Assembly: GCA_023433505.1 (NCBI GenBank)
Contig: JAEZCO010000091.1
Span: 193,254-257,253 of the forward strand
From: Bacillota bacterium
GTDB taxonomy: Bacteria; Bacillota; Clostridia; Acetivibrionales; DTU013
Reading direction: 5' to 3'
Length of the DNA stretch: 64,000 bases
A program made the position numbers and the translations under genes. The notes beneath the pieces are model-generated. The model had not been told where the DNA came from. It saw only the letters and a program-made list of their open reading frames with translations, and ran no database searches. Within the stretch, counting starts at the first letter, position 1; each line of letters starts with the position of its first letter. Below are positions 27,815-36,330 of the stretch, piece by piece.

Positions 27815-28726
27815 TCACCGTCCGTTTTGACAAATAATTGATGCAAGTGCAATGGAATTCAGCTTGGCCACATAATCCTCAGCCCTTGAAGTAACTACCA
27901 GAGGTACTCTTGCCCCGGTAATTACGGCGCAGGATTTGGCTTTCAGCATGAAAACCAGGGTTTTATGCAGAATGTTTCCCGACTCGATCCCGGGAACAAT
28001 TAAAATATCGGCATCTCCGGCCACTTCGCTTTTGATCCCCTTGTGCAGCGCAGCCTCAAGATTGATGGCATTATCCATGGCCAGGGGGCCGTCGATAATA
28101 CAATTTTTAATCTGGCCTCTTTCCACCATTTTGGACAGCGCAGCCGCATCGATTGTACACTGCATTTCAGGATTCACCGTCTCAATTGCGGCAAGGACTG
28201 CGACTTTGGGCTTTTCTACCCCCAGGGAATTTGCTACATATACGGCATTTTGGATAATATCGGCCTTCCGGGGAAGGTCCGGCGCTATGTTCAAAGCGGC
28301 GTCAGAAAGCAGCAGCAGCTTGTGGTAGGCCTGTGTTTCAAAAACGCTGACATGGCTCAATACCCTTCCGGTCCTCAGCCCGACGCCTTTATCAAGAACG
28401 ATCTTGAGAAAATCTCCGGTCATGAGCTTGCCCTTCATCAAAATGTTTGCTTCTCCGCTGGCTGCGATGTCTACGGCGATTTTTGCGGACTTCAGCTCAT
28501 CCTGCTCCTTGATGATTTCAAACTTCAGAACATCCAGTCCGATTTCATCCGCCAGCTTTAATATCTTTTCCTTGTCACCCACCAGTATTGCGTTTACCAG
28601 GCCAAGCTTGTATGCTTCATTAACGGACTGAAGGACATGTTCGTCATGCGCGGCAGCCACCGACACCTTTTTTCTGCCGGATTTTTTGGCCAAACTTACA
28701 AATTCATCTACCGATTTTATCACCAT
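27815..28726 (-). CDS. ptb: Phosphate butyryltransferase
   Basis: 303 aa, starting MVIKSVDEFVSLAKKSGRKK after a GGAGG site. It is a member of the PTA/PTB family with the typical segments VAAAHDEHVLQSV, LMKGKLMTGDFLK and IVPGIESGNILHKTL. It converts butyryl-CoA and phosphate to butyryl phosphate, the substrate of the kinase encoded immediately downstream. The pair gives substrate-level phosphorylation in the cytoplasm of butyrate-forming clostridia. No but, crt-bcd-etf or thl genes are in the window, so the butyryl-CoA source is elsewhere. Confidence 0.93.
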   Translation of the reverse strand: MVIKSVDEFVSLAKKSGRKKVSVAAAHDEHVLQSVNEAYKLGLVNAILVGDKEKILKLADEIGLDVLKFEIIKEQDELKSAKIAVDIAASGEANILMKGKLMTGDFLKIVLDKGVGLRTGRVLSHVSVFETQAYHKLLLLSDAALNIAPDLPRKADIIQNAVYVANSLGVEKPKVAVLAAIETVNPEMQCTIDAAALSKMVERGQIKNCIIDGPLAMDNAINLEAALHKGIKSEVAGDADILIVPGIESGNILHKTLVFMLKAKSCAVITGARVPLVVTSRAEDYVAKLNSIALASIICQNGR

Positions 28727-28842
28727 AGCAACCTCCTTCCTCTATTTTAGCATGTTTTCAGAGGATTATAACGACCTAATTCAAAATTAATTTTATGGAA
28801 TAAAAATAATAAACCTTTAGATCCTTAGAAGGGGCCGACAGC

Positions 28843-28884
28843 ACAGAAAGGGGCGCAGTCGCGAACAACTGCGCCCCTTTCTGT
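28843..28884 (-). terminator. Hairpin after the ECF sigma factor gene
   Basis: A perfect 17-bp stem (28843-28859 with 28868-28884; core GGGGCGCAGT) with an 8-nt loop lies 12 bp past the sigma factor stop. The T tract is poor on the minus strand (GCTGTC), so termination strength is uncertain. Confidence 0.6.
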
Positions 28885-28895
28885 ATAAAACTTAT

Positions 28896-29435
28896 CTATG
28901 CAACACCCGAGAGGCTTTCCTTTAAGGTAAGCCTTGCCCTGAAAATCCGGTTTTTCACAATGGAAACCGGCTTGTTCAAAGCTTCGGCGATTTCCTTATA
29001 AGACATGCCTTTATGGTGATAAAGGACAATAGGAGTCCTGTAAATTTCAGGCAGGCTTTCAATGGCCGACCGTACGAAAAGGGTCTTCTCCTTCATCAAC
29101 AGCATATCTTCGGGTGAATTGTTGGTTTCTGCGATATTTTCGTATTCATCCATGGAAACAAAATTCAGCTTTTTCTTCCTGGCAAAGTCAAGGCAAATAT
29201 TGGTCGCCACTTTTACAGTCCAGGTAGAAAACCGGAATTCGGGGTTATACCTTCCCAGTGACTTAAAAATTTTAATAAACACTTCCTGTGACAAATCTTC
29301 AGCTTCTTCCGTATCTTTTGAAAATTTGCACACCACGGAGTACACCAGCTTCCTATAACGAGTTACCAGCTGGGAAAACGATTCGGTACAGCCCTCCAGG
29401 CATTCCCTTACAAGTTGATAATCCGTTCTTTCCAT
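28896..29435 (-). CDS. ECF-type RNA polymerase sigma factor
   Basis: About 179 aa. Sigma-70 region 2 (DLSQEVFIKIFKSLGRYNP, then FRFSTWTVKVATNICLDFAR) and region 4 (LPEIYRTPIVLYHHKGMSYK, then EIAEALNKPVSIVKNRIFRA) are both present, and the length fits group 4 (SigW-like) factors. ATG 29435 and GTG 29444 are both possible; AAAGG upstream is 11 nt from the first and 2 nt from the second, so neither spacing is ideal. No anti-sigma gene (zinc-finger membrane protein) follows, which is unusual for the group; a hairpin and the ptb gene come next. Target promoters cannot be assigned. Confidence 0.9.
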   Translation of the reverse strand: MERTDYQLVRECLEGCTESFSQLVTRYRKLVYSVVCKFSKDTEEAEDLSQEVFIKIFKSLGRYNPEFRFSTWTVKVATNICLDFARKKKLNFVSMDEYENIAETNNSPEDMLLMKEKTLFVRSAIESLPEIYRTPIVLYHHKGMSYKEIAEALNKPVSIVKNRIFRARLTLKESLSGVA

Positions 29436-29566
29436 TTCATACACTACCTTTCCAAATATGTAAGCATTTAAAAATCCTGAACTCTTGTATACATTATATG
29501 AAATTGTTTATTTTTTAACATCGGTCATGGGGAGAGACTTTTAATAGACAGTGGGTGGGTATTATA

Positions 29567-29584
29567 CCTGGCCGGTTGGCCAGG
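29567..29584. repeat. 18-bp palindromic element, copy 1
   Basis: CCTGGCCGGTTGGCCAGG forms a 7-bp stem with a 4-nt loop. The exact reverse complement occurs at 30185-30202, on the other side of the single-domain receiver gene. Confidence 0.7.
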
Positions 29585-29642
29585 CATAAAGCAGTTAGTG
29601 TTAATAGAATACCTGCTCTCCAGACAGCAGGTCACTCTAAAA

Positions 29643-30014
29643 TTATGACTCTCTATTCTTCACGGTCTGCAATTTTGAAATTGCTTCAAGAAGCCTTTCG
29701 GAATTTTCGCCTTTGCTGACAAAAGCATCAACCCCTGCCGCCAAAGCGGATTTTGACGCCTCCGGCCGCCCGCTCATAGCAATGATCAGCAAGTCCGGAA
29801 ACAGACAGCGGAAAACGGGGATCAAATCCGAAACCCTGAGGTTGGACAGCTCCCAATCCAGCAGCATTAAGTCCGGCTTGCTTTCTTTGGTCTTAATGAT
29901 AAGGGAGGCCAATTCTTCCGCTTCCTCAACAATTTCCAGACCTGCTTCCTGGTCCAGCAATATCTTCAAAGCCATTCTCACTTCCGATTGGTCATCTGCC
30001 AACAGTATCCTCAT
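29643..30014 (-). CDS. Single-domain response regulator (CheY-like)
   Basis: 123 aa from the ATG at 30014 (MRILLADDQSEVRMALK), which has GGGGAG 6 nt upstream; the longer reading to 30053 has none. A receiver domain only: acidic pair ADDQ, phosphoacceptor Asp53 in LLDWELS, Ser/Thr in AMSGRPEAS and Lys in FVSKGEN. No output domain. It is the third gene in the direction kinase (33277) to LuxR regulator (30862), but a terminator at 30112-30157 separates it from them. It may be a phosphate sink or a protein-interaction switch in the same pathway. Confidence 0.88.
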   Translation of the reverse strand: MRILLADDQSEVRMALKILLDQEAGLEIVEEAEELASLIIKTKESKPDLMLLDWELSNLRVSDLIPVFRCLFPDLLIIAMSGRPEASKSALAAGVDAFVSKGENSERLLEAISKLQTVKNRES

Positions 30015-30111
30015 AAACAACTCCCCTGTCCGGTGGTATGACACAAAAACCACAGCTTATAACGCGTCCAAAAGGAAACTTTTCGTTTGCAGAAAAATTT
30101 CCTTACCTCGA

Positions 30112-30157
30112 TTATAAAACAAAATCCCCTCCCATGCTTCATTCATGTGGGGGGATT
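30112..30157 (-). terminator. Intrinsic terminator after the LuxR-type regulator gene
   Basis: On the minus strand an imperfect 14-bp stem (30157-30144 with 30136-30123) is followed by TTTTGTTTTATAAT. It closes the kinase-regulator operon. Confidence 0.7.
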
Positions 30158-30184
30158 ATTCCTGGCCATATGGGGGGTTTATTT

Positions 30185-30202
30185 CCTGGCCAACCGGCCA
30201 GG
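30185..30202. repeat. 18-bp palindromic element, copy 2
   Basis: CCTGGCCAACCGGCCAGG, the exact reverse complement of the copy at 29567-29584. A partial third motif (CCTGGCCATATGG) lies at about 30161-30173. Confidence 0.7.
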
Positions 30203-30223
30203 TGGGACATGGAACCTGTCCTG

Positions 30224-30862
30224 TTACACCAGTTTGTTTTGCAGTGCGAATGCCACCGCTTCGGTACGGCTGGCAGCGTCAAGCTTGGATAAAATACTGC
30301 TTACATGAAATTTTACGGTAGACCTGCTTACTACAAGCTTTTCGGCTATCTCCGGATTGCTGAGGCCTTCGATCATCATTTTCAATACGTCCTTTTCTCT
30401 TGCAGTCAAGTCCGCCCCGGGTGCGGAAGGACGATGAGCCGCTTTGATCAGCGCCTGAGTGGCCTCGGGAGCCAGGGTGGGCCTTCCGATCCTGGCCCCC
30501 CGGATCGCGGCGGCCAGCTCATCTGCCGTAACATTTTTAAGAAGATACCCGATGGCGCCGGCCTGTAAGGCATTTTCAATTAGATTATCCTCTTTGAAGC
30601 TGGTCAGGATGATCACCTGAATATCCTGATGCCTGTCACGTATTGCCTTTGTGGCTTCAGCCCCGTCCATTTCGGGCATGACAAGATCCATCAGCACCAC
30701 ATCCGGGAATAAGGTTCCGCATTTATCCAGAGCTTCCTTCCCGTTTGAAGCTTCTCCCACCAGGTCAAAATCGTCGTAAATTTGAAGAAAGGCGCCAAGA
30801 CCGCTCCTCACCACCTTATGATCATCTACGATCATCACTTTTATTTTATCGGCTTCCGTCAT
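30224..30862 (-). CDS. NarL/LuxR-family response regulator
   Basis: 212 aa. Receiver domain with DDHKVVRSGL, phosphoacceptor Asp59 in LMDLVMPEMDG and Lys in YLLKNVTADE; C-terminal LuxR-type HTH (about 148-210) with LTAREKDVLKMMIEGLSNPE and VSRSTVKFHVSSILSKL. It starts 18 bp after the stop of the GAF histidine kinase gene, so the pair is a two-component system in one transcript. Regulon unknown; the adjacent ptb-buk, sigma factor and receiver genes are candidates only by position. Confidence 0.93.
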   Translation of the reverse strand: MTEADKIKVMIVDDHKVVRSGLGAFLQIYDDFDLVGEASNGKEALDKCGTLFPDVVLMDLVMPEMDGAEATKAIRDRHQDIQVIILTSFKEDNLIENALQAGAIGYLLKNVTADELAAAIRGARIGRPTLAPEATQALIKAAHRPSAPGADLTAREKDVLKMMIEGLSNPEIAEKLVVSRSTVKFHVSSILSKLDAASRTEAVAFALQNKLV

Positions 30863-30880
30863 CTATAAACCTCCATCTGT

Positions 30881-33277
30881 TCATCGAGTATTTTTCCAGC
30901 TTATTGAAATATCCGTCCCTTCACCGATTCTGCTGCTCACTGTAAGACACGCAAAGATAGAATCCGCCCGTTCACGCATAATCCCCAGTCCAAGATGTTC
31001 ACCGGTCACGGAATAAGGATCAAATCCCCTTCCGTCGTCACGCACCGTAAGCCTTACTTCGCCGTCTTCGCTGCACCCGGCTGTTTCCAGCGTCAATGCC
31101 GCATTGTTGGCTCCCGAATGCTTGGCGATATTGTTCAAAGCTTCCTGTGCTATTCTGTAAAACGCTATTTTTACTTCCGTAGGCAGAAGGACATGCCCTT
31201 CAACCTTTAATGCCACAGGTATGCGCGCCCTGCCTGTTGTTGCCTCGGCCAACTGCCTCAGGAGCTCTTCCAGCGGAGCCTCTACCAGGGTGGTAGGCCG
31301 TAATTCCAGAAGCAGGGTCCTCATTTCCGCCAGAGCGCCTCTGGTCATCTGTCTTAATTCCTCCAGCCTCTGGCGCCCATCCTCGGGATTCTTTGCCCAA
31401 ATACGGGGAAGCACTTCGGCAATGAGACTGGCTGAAAAAAGCGTCTGTGTAACAGCATCGTGCAAATCTCTGGCAAGCCGGCTCCGCTCCGCATTTACAG
31501 CAATTTCTTCCGCCTGCACCTTGAGTCTTGCATTATCAATGGCAAGGGTGGCTTGATCTGCAAAAGCCACCGCAAGGCCTACTTCCTCGATGGAAAAGGA
31601 CCGCTTCTTTTCCGTTATGTCCGGCGGTTTTTTAAAATATAATGCAATGCAGCCATAGACTTCACTTTTACTCAACAAGGGGACTGCCAGTACTCCGCTG
31701 CAATTATCCCTGAGCCACAAGAGCTGGGGATTCAGCCCGCCGGAGGGATCGGCAGTCTCCAGAAGTTCGGGAATATCGCTGATAACGATGGGCTTCTTTT
31801 CAAGGACCGCTTTACCGATAGCCCCGGAGCCAACCTGCACATTGCCGTTTGAAAGGAATTCCTGAGGCAGTCCGCAAGCCGCTTCCAGAGTCAGTATCCC
31901 GTTTTCCTTCTGCAGCCGGTATAAAGCGCCGGAATCCGTTCCCATGAGCCTTGCCGCCTCACAAATAATGAAATCCAGGATTTCATCCAGATTGCGGTTG
32001 GAATTCAAAATTGCAAGGATATCCCTCAATCCTTCGGCCACATGCCGTCTTTGCTCATCCTCCATATGCCTGCGCTTTTCGTCCTGGTACATCCGGGCAT
32101 TTTCCACACCGATTACGGCGCTGGATGCAAACATGGTGAGAATGCGCTCATCCTCCCGGTCAAACTCGTCCGTTGTGTTGCTGACGGCCAAAATGATTCC
32201 AACCGGCTTTTTACCTGCGGCCAAGGGCACGACCAGATAGGTCCCTATGGACCTTCCCGAAATAACTCCCATGGATGCGTCAGAGTTTCCGGATTCATTT
32301 TTGAAAATAACCGACTTTCCCTGCAACAGATGTCTGCCCAGCATGGAGTTTTCGATGGAGACCCTTTTCCCCATCATTTTCGAATAATCCTCTCCCGAAT
32401 AAACGGAAAAAACCAGATCATAGGCTTCTACCAGCAAAACAGCCGTAGATACGGAATTGGTCAGTCTCCTGGACTCATCCGCAATCATCTGCAGGACGGA
32501 ATCGAGGTCAAGCCTGCTGGTGATGGCCTGCTGCACGGCAAACATGGTTTTCAGTTCGTCCGCTTTCTTTATGGTCTCGGTATAGAGCCGGGCATTTTCA
32601 TATTCAAGGGCCGCCTGGTTTGCAAAGGCCTGCCCCAGTTCAACATGGTGCTTTTTATAAAAACCCGCATCGCCGTGTTCAAGGGTCAATACTCCAAGGA
32701 CCCTGTCCTTGACCATCATGGGTATCCCCATCCAGCAGCGGACCTTTTTAAGAGCATTCCTATGCGTCATGCCCATGGTCATCCTGAAGGAAACCGCAAT
32801 GGGATCATCCGAGTGAATATCGTCGATGACAACGGCCTTACGTTTGGATATGAGCTGTGCTCCCAAGGGATTCAAACCAAAATGCAGATAGGACTCCGGT
32901 TCATCCTCCGGCAAAAGAAGGTTTTTGTGGGCAAAAAGCCGCAAAGAATCCCCCTGTACGATAAACACCCTGGCGCCGTTAAAATCGGCTATTTGCTGCA
33001 AGCGCTCCAATATATCCTCCAGCAGCTGCTTGGGTCCCATTGTGGAGGTTGATACCAGGTTTGAAACATCCAGAAGGGTCCCCAGCAGCGTGTTCCTCTG
33101 CTCCAACTCCGTTTCCGCACGTTTCCTTTCTGAAATCTCGAACTTAAGCTTCTCGTTCAGGCTGTTCAAATCCGAAACCCTGTCTTCTATGCTATTTTTA
33201 CCCCTGCCGTAACTCATATGCCGGCTGCTCTTTATGCGAAACGCTCCGGCAGGGCGTTTTCTCTTTCCTGAAGGCAT
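30881..33277 (-). CDS. Soluble multi-GAF sensor histidine kinase (NarL family)
   Basis: 798 aa from an ATG with AGAGGTG 5 nt upstream. No membrane helix. A basic N-terminus and short coiled coil (about 28-62) precede three GAF-type domains (about 65-225, 240-395 and 415-590), then a HisKA_3 dimerisation domain with phosphoacceptor His606 in ARDLHDAVTQ, and an HATPase domain with NNIAKHSGA and DDGRGFD. This architecture fits cytoplasmic sensing of small ligands, redox state or light through GAF domains; no heme- or bilin-binding Cys/His can be assigned. Its partner is the LuxR-type regulator encoded 18 bp downstream. Confidence 0.92.
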   Translation of the reverse strand: MPSGKRKRPAGAFRIKSSRHMSYGRGKNSIEDRVSDLNSLNEKLKFEISERKRAETELEQRNTLLGTLLDVSNLVSTSTMGPKQLLEDILERLQQIADFNGARVFIVQGDSLRLFAHKNLLLPEDEPESYLHFGLNPLGAQLISKRKAVVIDDIHSDDPIAVSFRMTMGMTHRNALKKVRCWMGIPMMVKDRVLGVLTLEHGDAGFYKKHHVELGQAFANQAALEYENARLYTETIKKADELKTMFAVQQAITSRLDLDSVLQMIADESRRLTNSVSTAVLLVEAYDLVFSVYSGEDYSKMMGKRVSIENSMLGRHLLQGKSVIFKNESGNSDASMGVISGRSIGTYLVVPLAAGKKPVGIILAVSNTTDEFDREDERILTMFASSAVIGVENARMYQDEKRRHMEDEQRRHVAEGLRDILAILNSNRNLDEILDFIICEAARLMGTDSGALYRLQKENGILTLEAACGLPQEFLSNGNVQVGSGAIGKAVLEKKPIVISDIPELLETADPSGGLNPQLLWLRDNCSGVLAVPLLSKSEVYGCIALYFKKPPDITEKKRSFSIEEVGLAVAFADQATLAIDNARLKVQAEEIAVNAERSRLARDLHDAVTQTLFSASLIAEVLPRIWAKNPEDGRQRLEELRQMTRGALAEMRTLLLELRPTTLVEAPLEELLRQLAEATTGRARIPVALKVEGHVLLPTEVKIAFYRIAQEALNNIAKHSGANNAALTLETAGCSEDGEVRLTVRDDGRGFDPYSVTGEHLGLGIMRERADSIFACLTVSSRIGEGTDISISWKNTR

Positions 33278-33475
33278 GGATACACCTCTGTCCGTATTAC
33301 ACTCATGTAACTATTAGTATCAAGTTACTACTGATTTTATCCCAGCATCAAAAAAATATCAAGTAACCGCTGTCATTAAAATTAGGGGAGGATGCCACTG
33401 TCACACTTTCAATCACAAGTAATAAAATATAGTAGAAATCGTATGATTTCAAATTTATTATGGGAAGGTGCAAAG

Positions 33476-34747
33476 ATGGCAACTTTAAATATTGGTTCCA
33501 CAGGTCCTGATGTCAAGCTCGTGCAAAGCCTCCTTAACAAAATAGGCTATAACGCCGGGCCTGTCGACGGGAATTACGGCCGCACGACCCAACAGGCTGT
33601 AATTGCCTTTCAGCGGGACAACGGCCTCACCCCCGACGGTATCGTAGGCCCCGGTACCTGGGCGGTATTTGACCGGCTTTTGAGAGGCTATGATACTTAT
33701 ACCGTAAAGGCCGGAGACACGTTATACCAGATTGCCACCAGGTATTATACCACCTTAAACGCAATTATTACGGCAAACCCCGGAATAAATCCCGATAGGA
33801 TATACATAGGACAGAAAATAACCGTCCCCTACGGTATCGATGTAGTGTTTACCGATATTGACATTACCTATGGGATTATGGAACGGCAGATCCAGGGCCT
33901 TAAGGCGAGATATCCCTTCCTGGAGACAGGGATCGTGGGAAAAAGCGTCATGGGGAAGAACATTTACTACATCAAGCTTGGAAAGGGCAGCATCCAGGTA
34001 TCTTACAATGCGACACACCATGCAAACGAGGCCATCGGCACTCCCCTGCTCATGAAGTTTATCGAGAATTTCTCCAAAGCGTACTCCTCCGGCAGAAGCC
34101 TGCAAGGCTATGATCTGAATGCCATTTTCAACCGTACCAGCCTGTTCATCATCCCTATGGTAAACCCTGACGGCGTGGACCTTGTCGCTTATTGGCCCCA
34201 TTATACAAATTCTACCTATACGGAGGCTGCAAAGCTCAATAAAACCGGCCGTCCCCTGCCCAGTGTATGGAAGGCGAACGTCCGGGGCGTAGACTTGAAT
34301 TTGAATTATCCTGCCTTGTGGGAAAGGGAGAAGCAGGAAGAAATAGAGCAGGGAATCACCTCCCCCGGTCCCAGGGATTTCGGCGGAGACGCCCCGTTGT
34401 CGGAGCCTGAGTCCAGGGCTATGTATGATTTCACAAGACAGCACAACTTCAGGCTGGTCATCGCCTACCACACCCAGGGTGAGGTTATTTACTGGCAGTT
34501 CCAGAACATGGCGCCGCCGCAGTCCCTCCCCATCGCCAGGCAGTTCGGCCAGATAAGCGGTTATGAGGTATCTCCCGGAACCAGTGAAGCAGCTTATGCA
34601 GGTTATAAGGATTGGTTCATCCAGGATTTTGGCAGACCCGGCTATACCATTGAGGTAGGAAGAGGTGCAAACCCCATTCCCATGAGCCAGTTCCCCAACA
34701 TTTACCGGCAGAATGAAGGCATCCTGCTGCTGGCATCCGTTGTATAA
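33476..34747 (+). CDS. M14 zinc carboxypeptidase with PG-binding and LysM domains
   Basis: 423 aa from the ATG at 33476 with GGAAGG 7 nt upstream; the earlier ATG at 33392 has no site. Order: peptidoglycan-binding_1 domain (about 5-65), LysM (about 74-118), M14 peptidase (about 125-423). Zinc ligands are His182 and Glu185 (HANE) and a His in AYHTQGE; the catalytic Glu is in YTIEVGRG. This matches gamma-D-glutamyl-L-diamino acid endopeptidase I (YqgT/ENP1 type), which trims wall peptides, often in sporulating cells. No signal peptide is seen, so it may act in the forespore or mother cell, or leave by another route. Confidence 0.9.
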   Translation: MATLNIGSTGPDVKLVQSLLNKIGYNAGPVDGNYGRTTQQAVIAFQRDNGLTPDGIVGPGTWAVFDRLLRGYDTYTVKAGDTLYQIATRYYTTLNAIITANPGINPDRIYIGQKITVPYGIDVVFTDIDITYGIMERQIQGLKARYPFLETGIVGKSVMGKNIYYIKLGKGSIQVSYNATHHANEAIGTPLLMKFIENFSKAYSSGRSLQGYDLNAIFNRTSLFIIPMVNPDGVDLVAYWPHYTNSTYTEAAKLNKTGRPLPSVWKANVRGVDLNLNYPALWEREKQEEIEQGITSPGPRDFGGDAPLSEPESRAMYDFTRQHNFRLVIAYHTQGEVIYWQFQNMAPPQSLPIARQFGQISGYEVSPGTSEAAYAGYKDWFIQDFGRPGYTIEVGRGANPIPMSQFPNIYRQNEGILLLASVV

Positions 34748-34795
34748 GATGTAAGCATGGATCACTTGTTTGTCACAAATAGTGCCATTGCCTTA

Positions 34796-34824
34796 TTGGC
34801 AAACTGCAAAAAACATGGTAAAAT
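34796..34824 (+). promoter_or_regulatory. Sigma-A-type promoter of the YjfB-like gene
   Basis: TTGGCA (34796-34801), 17-bp spacer, TAAAAT (34819-34824); each box matches consensus at 5 of 6 positions. The start codon is 60 bp downstream. Confidence 0.6.
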
Positions 34825-34883
34825 TTCATTATACCGACTTCATTTGAAATTTTACATAAGCTTCTGAGGAAGAGGAGGCCGCA

Positions 34884-35081
34884 ATGGAAATCAATAACAT
34901 GCTTCAGCAAAACATTGACAGCCTACGGCAGGCAATCGGCATATCCACTTTGAGGAAGGCCATGCATCAGGATGCCTCAACGGTAGCCAGCCTTCTCCAG
35001 GGTATGCAGCAAGTATCGGCAAAGATTATGGAAAGCTCGGTCACACCGGGCAAAGGCGCCAACATTGACATCCGGGTCTGA
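34884..35081 (+). CDS. YjfB-like putative motility protein
   Basis: 65 aa with a strong GAGGAGG site. The sequence (MEINNMLQQNIDSLRQAIGI, ending in PGKGANIDIRV) is that of the YjfB_motility family, small cytoplasmic proteins whose role in motility is inferred from regulon data in Bacillus and is not established. It has its own promoter and a terminator, so it is monocistronic. No flagellar or chemotaxis genes are in the window. Confidence 0.8.
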   Translation: MEINNMLQQNIDSLRQAIGISTLRKAMHQDASTVASLLQGMQQVSAKIMESSVTPGKGANIDIRV

Positions 35082-35104
35082 TACACCCTCGCTTCATCTT
35101 CACG

Positions 35105-35150
35105 TATGCTGCCACCGGACAAAAAAGCTTTGCGACCGGCAGCATATTTT
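35105..35150 (+). terminator. Intrinsic terminator after the YjfB-like gene
   Basis: TATGCTGCC (35105-35113) pairs with GGCAGCATA (35138-35146), with an inner CCGG element, followed by TTTTATTG. Confidence 0.75.
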
Positions 35151-35184
35151 ATTGTAAGAGACCGGGACATTTTCTGATGCTTCG

Positions 35185-36330
35185 CTATTTTTCAGACCGC
35201 CGGATGAGCAGGTCTGCCAGGGCATTGACCCTTTTCAATTCTACAGCCTTGTACATGCATAGCTCGTGACAGCACATGCATTCAATGCATTTCTTATAAT
35301 TGATCCTTTTGGATTCCTTTTCTATCGCTTTGACCGGACAGCTGTCAACACAGACGTTGCAGCGTTTGCATATCCGCAGGTCGATATTCGGACGGGCTTT
35401 CATAAAATTGATGAAAACCGACATCAAATTCAAGGCCCGCCCCCTGGTGATTTTAAAGGCTGTTTTAAAGCCTGGCAGTACAGGCGGCGCGGTATAGTCC
35501 CCTTTGACATGGATCCGTTCAAGCTTATACTCGCCCAGCTTCCTCTCGATAGACGCTTTATAAAAGGGAATTTCCTCAATGGCAAGATTAATCATTTTAC
35601 ACGCTACCGTGTCAAGAGCCAATGCATCCGTACCCATCAGTAGCTTGTGCGCCGGGTATGAATTCCCTGCCGTCGGCCCCTGGCCTTCCATGGCGGTTAT
35701 TCCGTCAACGATATGCAGGTCTACCTTCAGCACCTGGTTTATGTCTGCCAGTACCTCCCCGAACCGGGCCGAGGTAGGGGAAGATTTATGATATTCGGCT
35801 TTTTTCAGCCCGGGGATGCACCCGTACAAATTCTTAATGGCTCCGGTATATGCCGCCACCATGTGCGTCTTAAACTTGGGCAGATTGATTACCACATCCG
35901 CCTCAAACATAGGCTTGGCAAGGAAAAGCGCCTCCTGGGAGCTGTCCCGGCTTTTGGCCTCCACCACGCCCTCACGGTCAAAATTCTTTATTTCTGCGCC
36001 TTCCTCCAAAGCCACCTTTTCCAGGCCGGAGACGGTGAAGCTTTTTCCTGTCACCGCCCTTCCCGGGATGGCTCCCCCGGAGCTGTCGCCAACCCATACC
36101 GTGCACTGCTTTTGCACCAGTATGCGGATAACGGCCCGGACGAACTCGCTGTTGGTGATGGCAGCAGAATCGGAGGGCTTCGGCCCAAGCAAATTGACTT
36201 TCAGGAGCACCTTCATACCCGGCTTTACGAACCTGTCCCAGCCGCCCAGCAGCTCAATGCCCGCATTGATTTTAGCAATCATTGGCTCCAGCTCATAGCT
36301 TTTGCATTCCTGGATTACGACAGTACTCAT
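35185..36330 (-). CDS. DUF362 protein with two 4Fe-4S clusters
   Basis: 381 aa from the ATG at 36330, which has AAGGGG 5 nt upstream and shares ATGA with the stop of the methyltransferase gene (translational coupling). The N-terminal DUF362 domain (about 1-290) contains KVNLLGPKPSDSAAITNSEF and INLPKFKTHMVAAYTGAIKN; the C-terminus carries two ferredoxin motifs, CKRCNVCVDSCP and CIECMCCHELC. DUF362-ferredoxin proteins are common in anaerobes and their function is not established; an iron-sulfur redox role in the cytoplasm is likely. Pairing with a SAM methyltransferase is notable. Confidence 0.88.
   Translation of the reverse strand: MSTVVIQECKSYELEPMIAKINAGIELLGGWDRFVKPGMKVLLKVNLLGPKPSDSAAITNSEFVRAVIRILVQKQCTVWVGDSSGGAIPGRAVTGKSFTVSGLEKVALEEGAEIKNFDREGVVEAKSRDSSQEALFLAKPMFEADVVINLPKFKTHMVAAYTGAIKNLYGCIPGLKKAEYHKSSPTSARFGEVLADINQVLKVDLHIVDGITAMEGQGPTAGNSYPAHKLLMGTDALALDTVACKMINLAIEEIPFYKASIERKLGEYKLERIHVKGDYTAPPVLPGFKTAFKITRGRALNLMSVFINFMKARPNIDLRICKRCNVCVDSCPVKAIEKESKRINYKKCIECMCCHELCMYKAVELKRVNALADLLIRRSEK

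Noticed and set aside
32042..33052. 336-codon plus-strand frame
   Set aside because: Antisense to the GAF kinase, whose domains and motifs are unambiguous.
33755..34765. 336-codon minus-strand frame
   Set aside because: Antisense to the M14 peptidase with intact zinc motifs.
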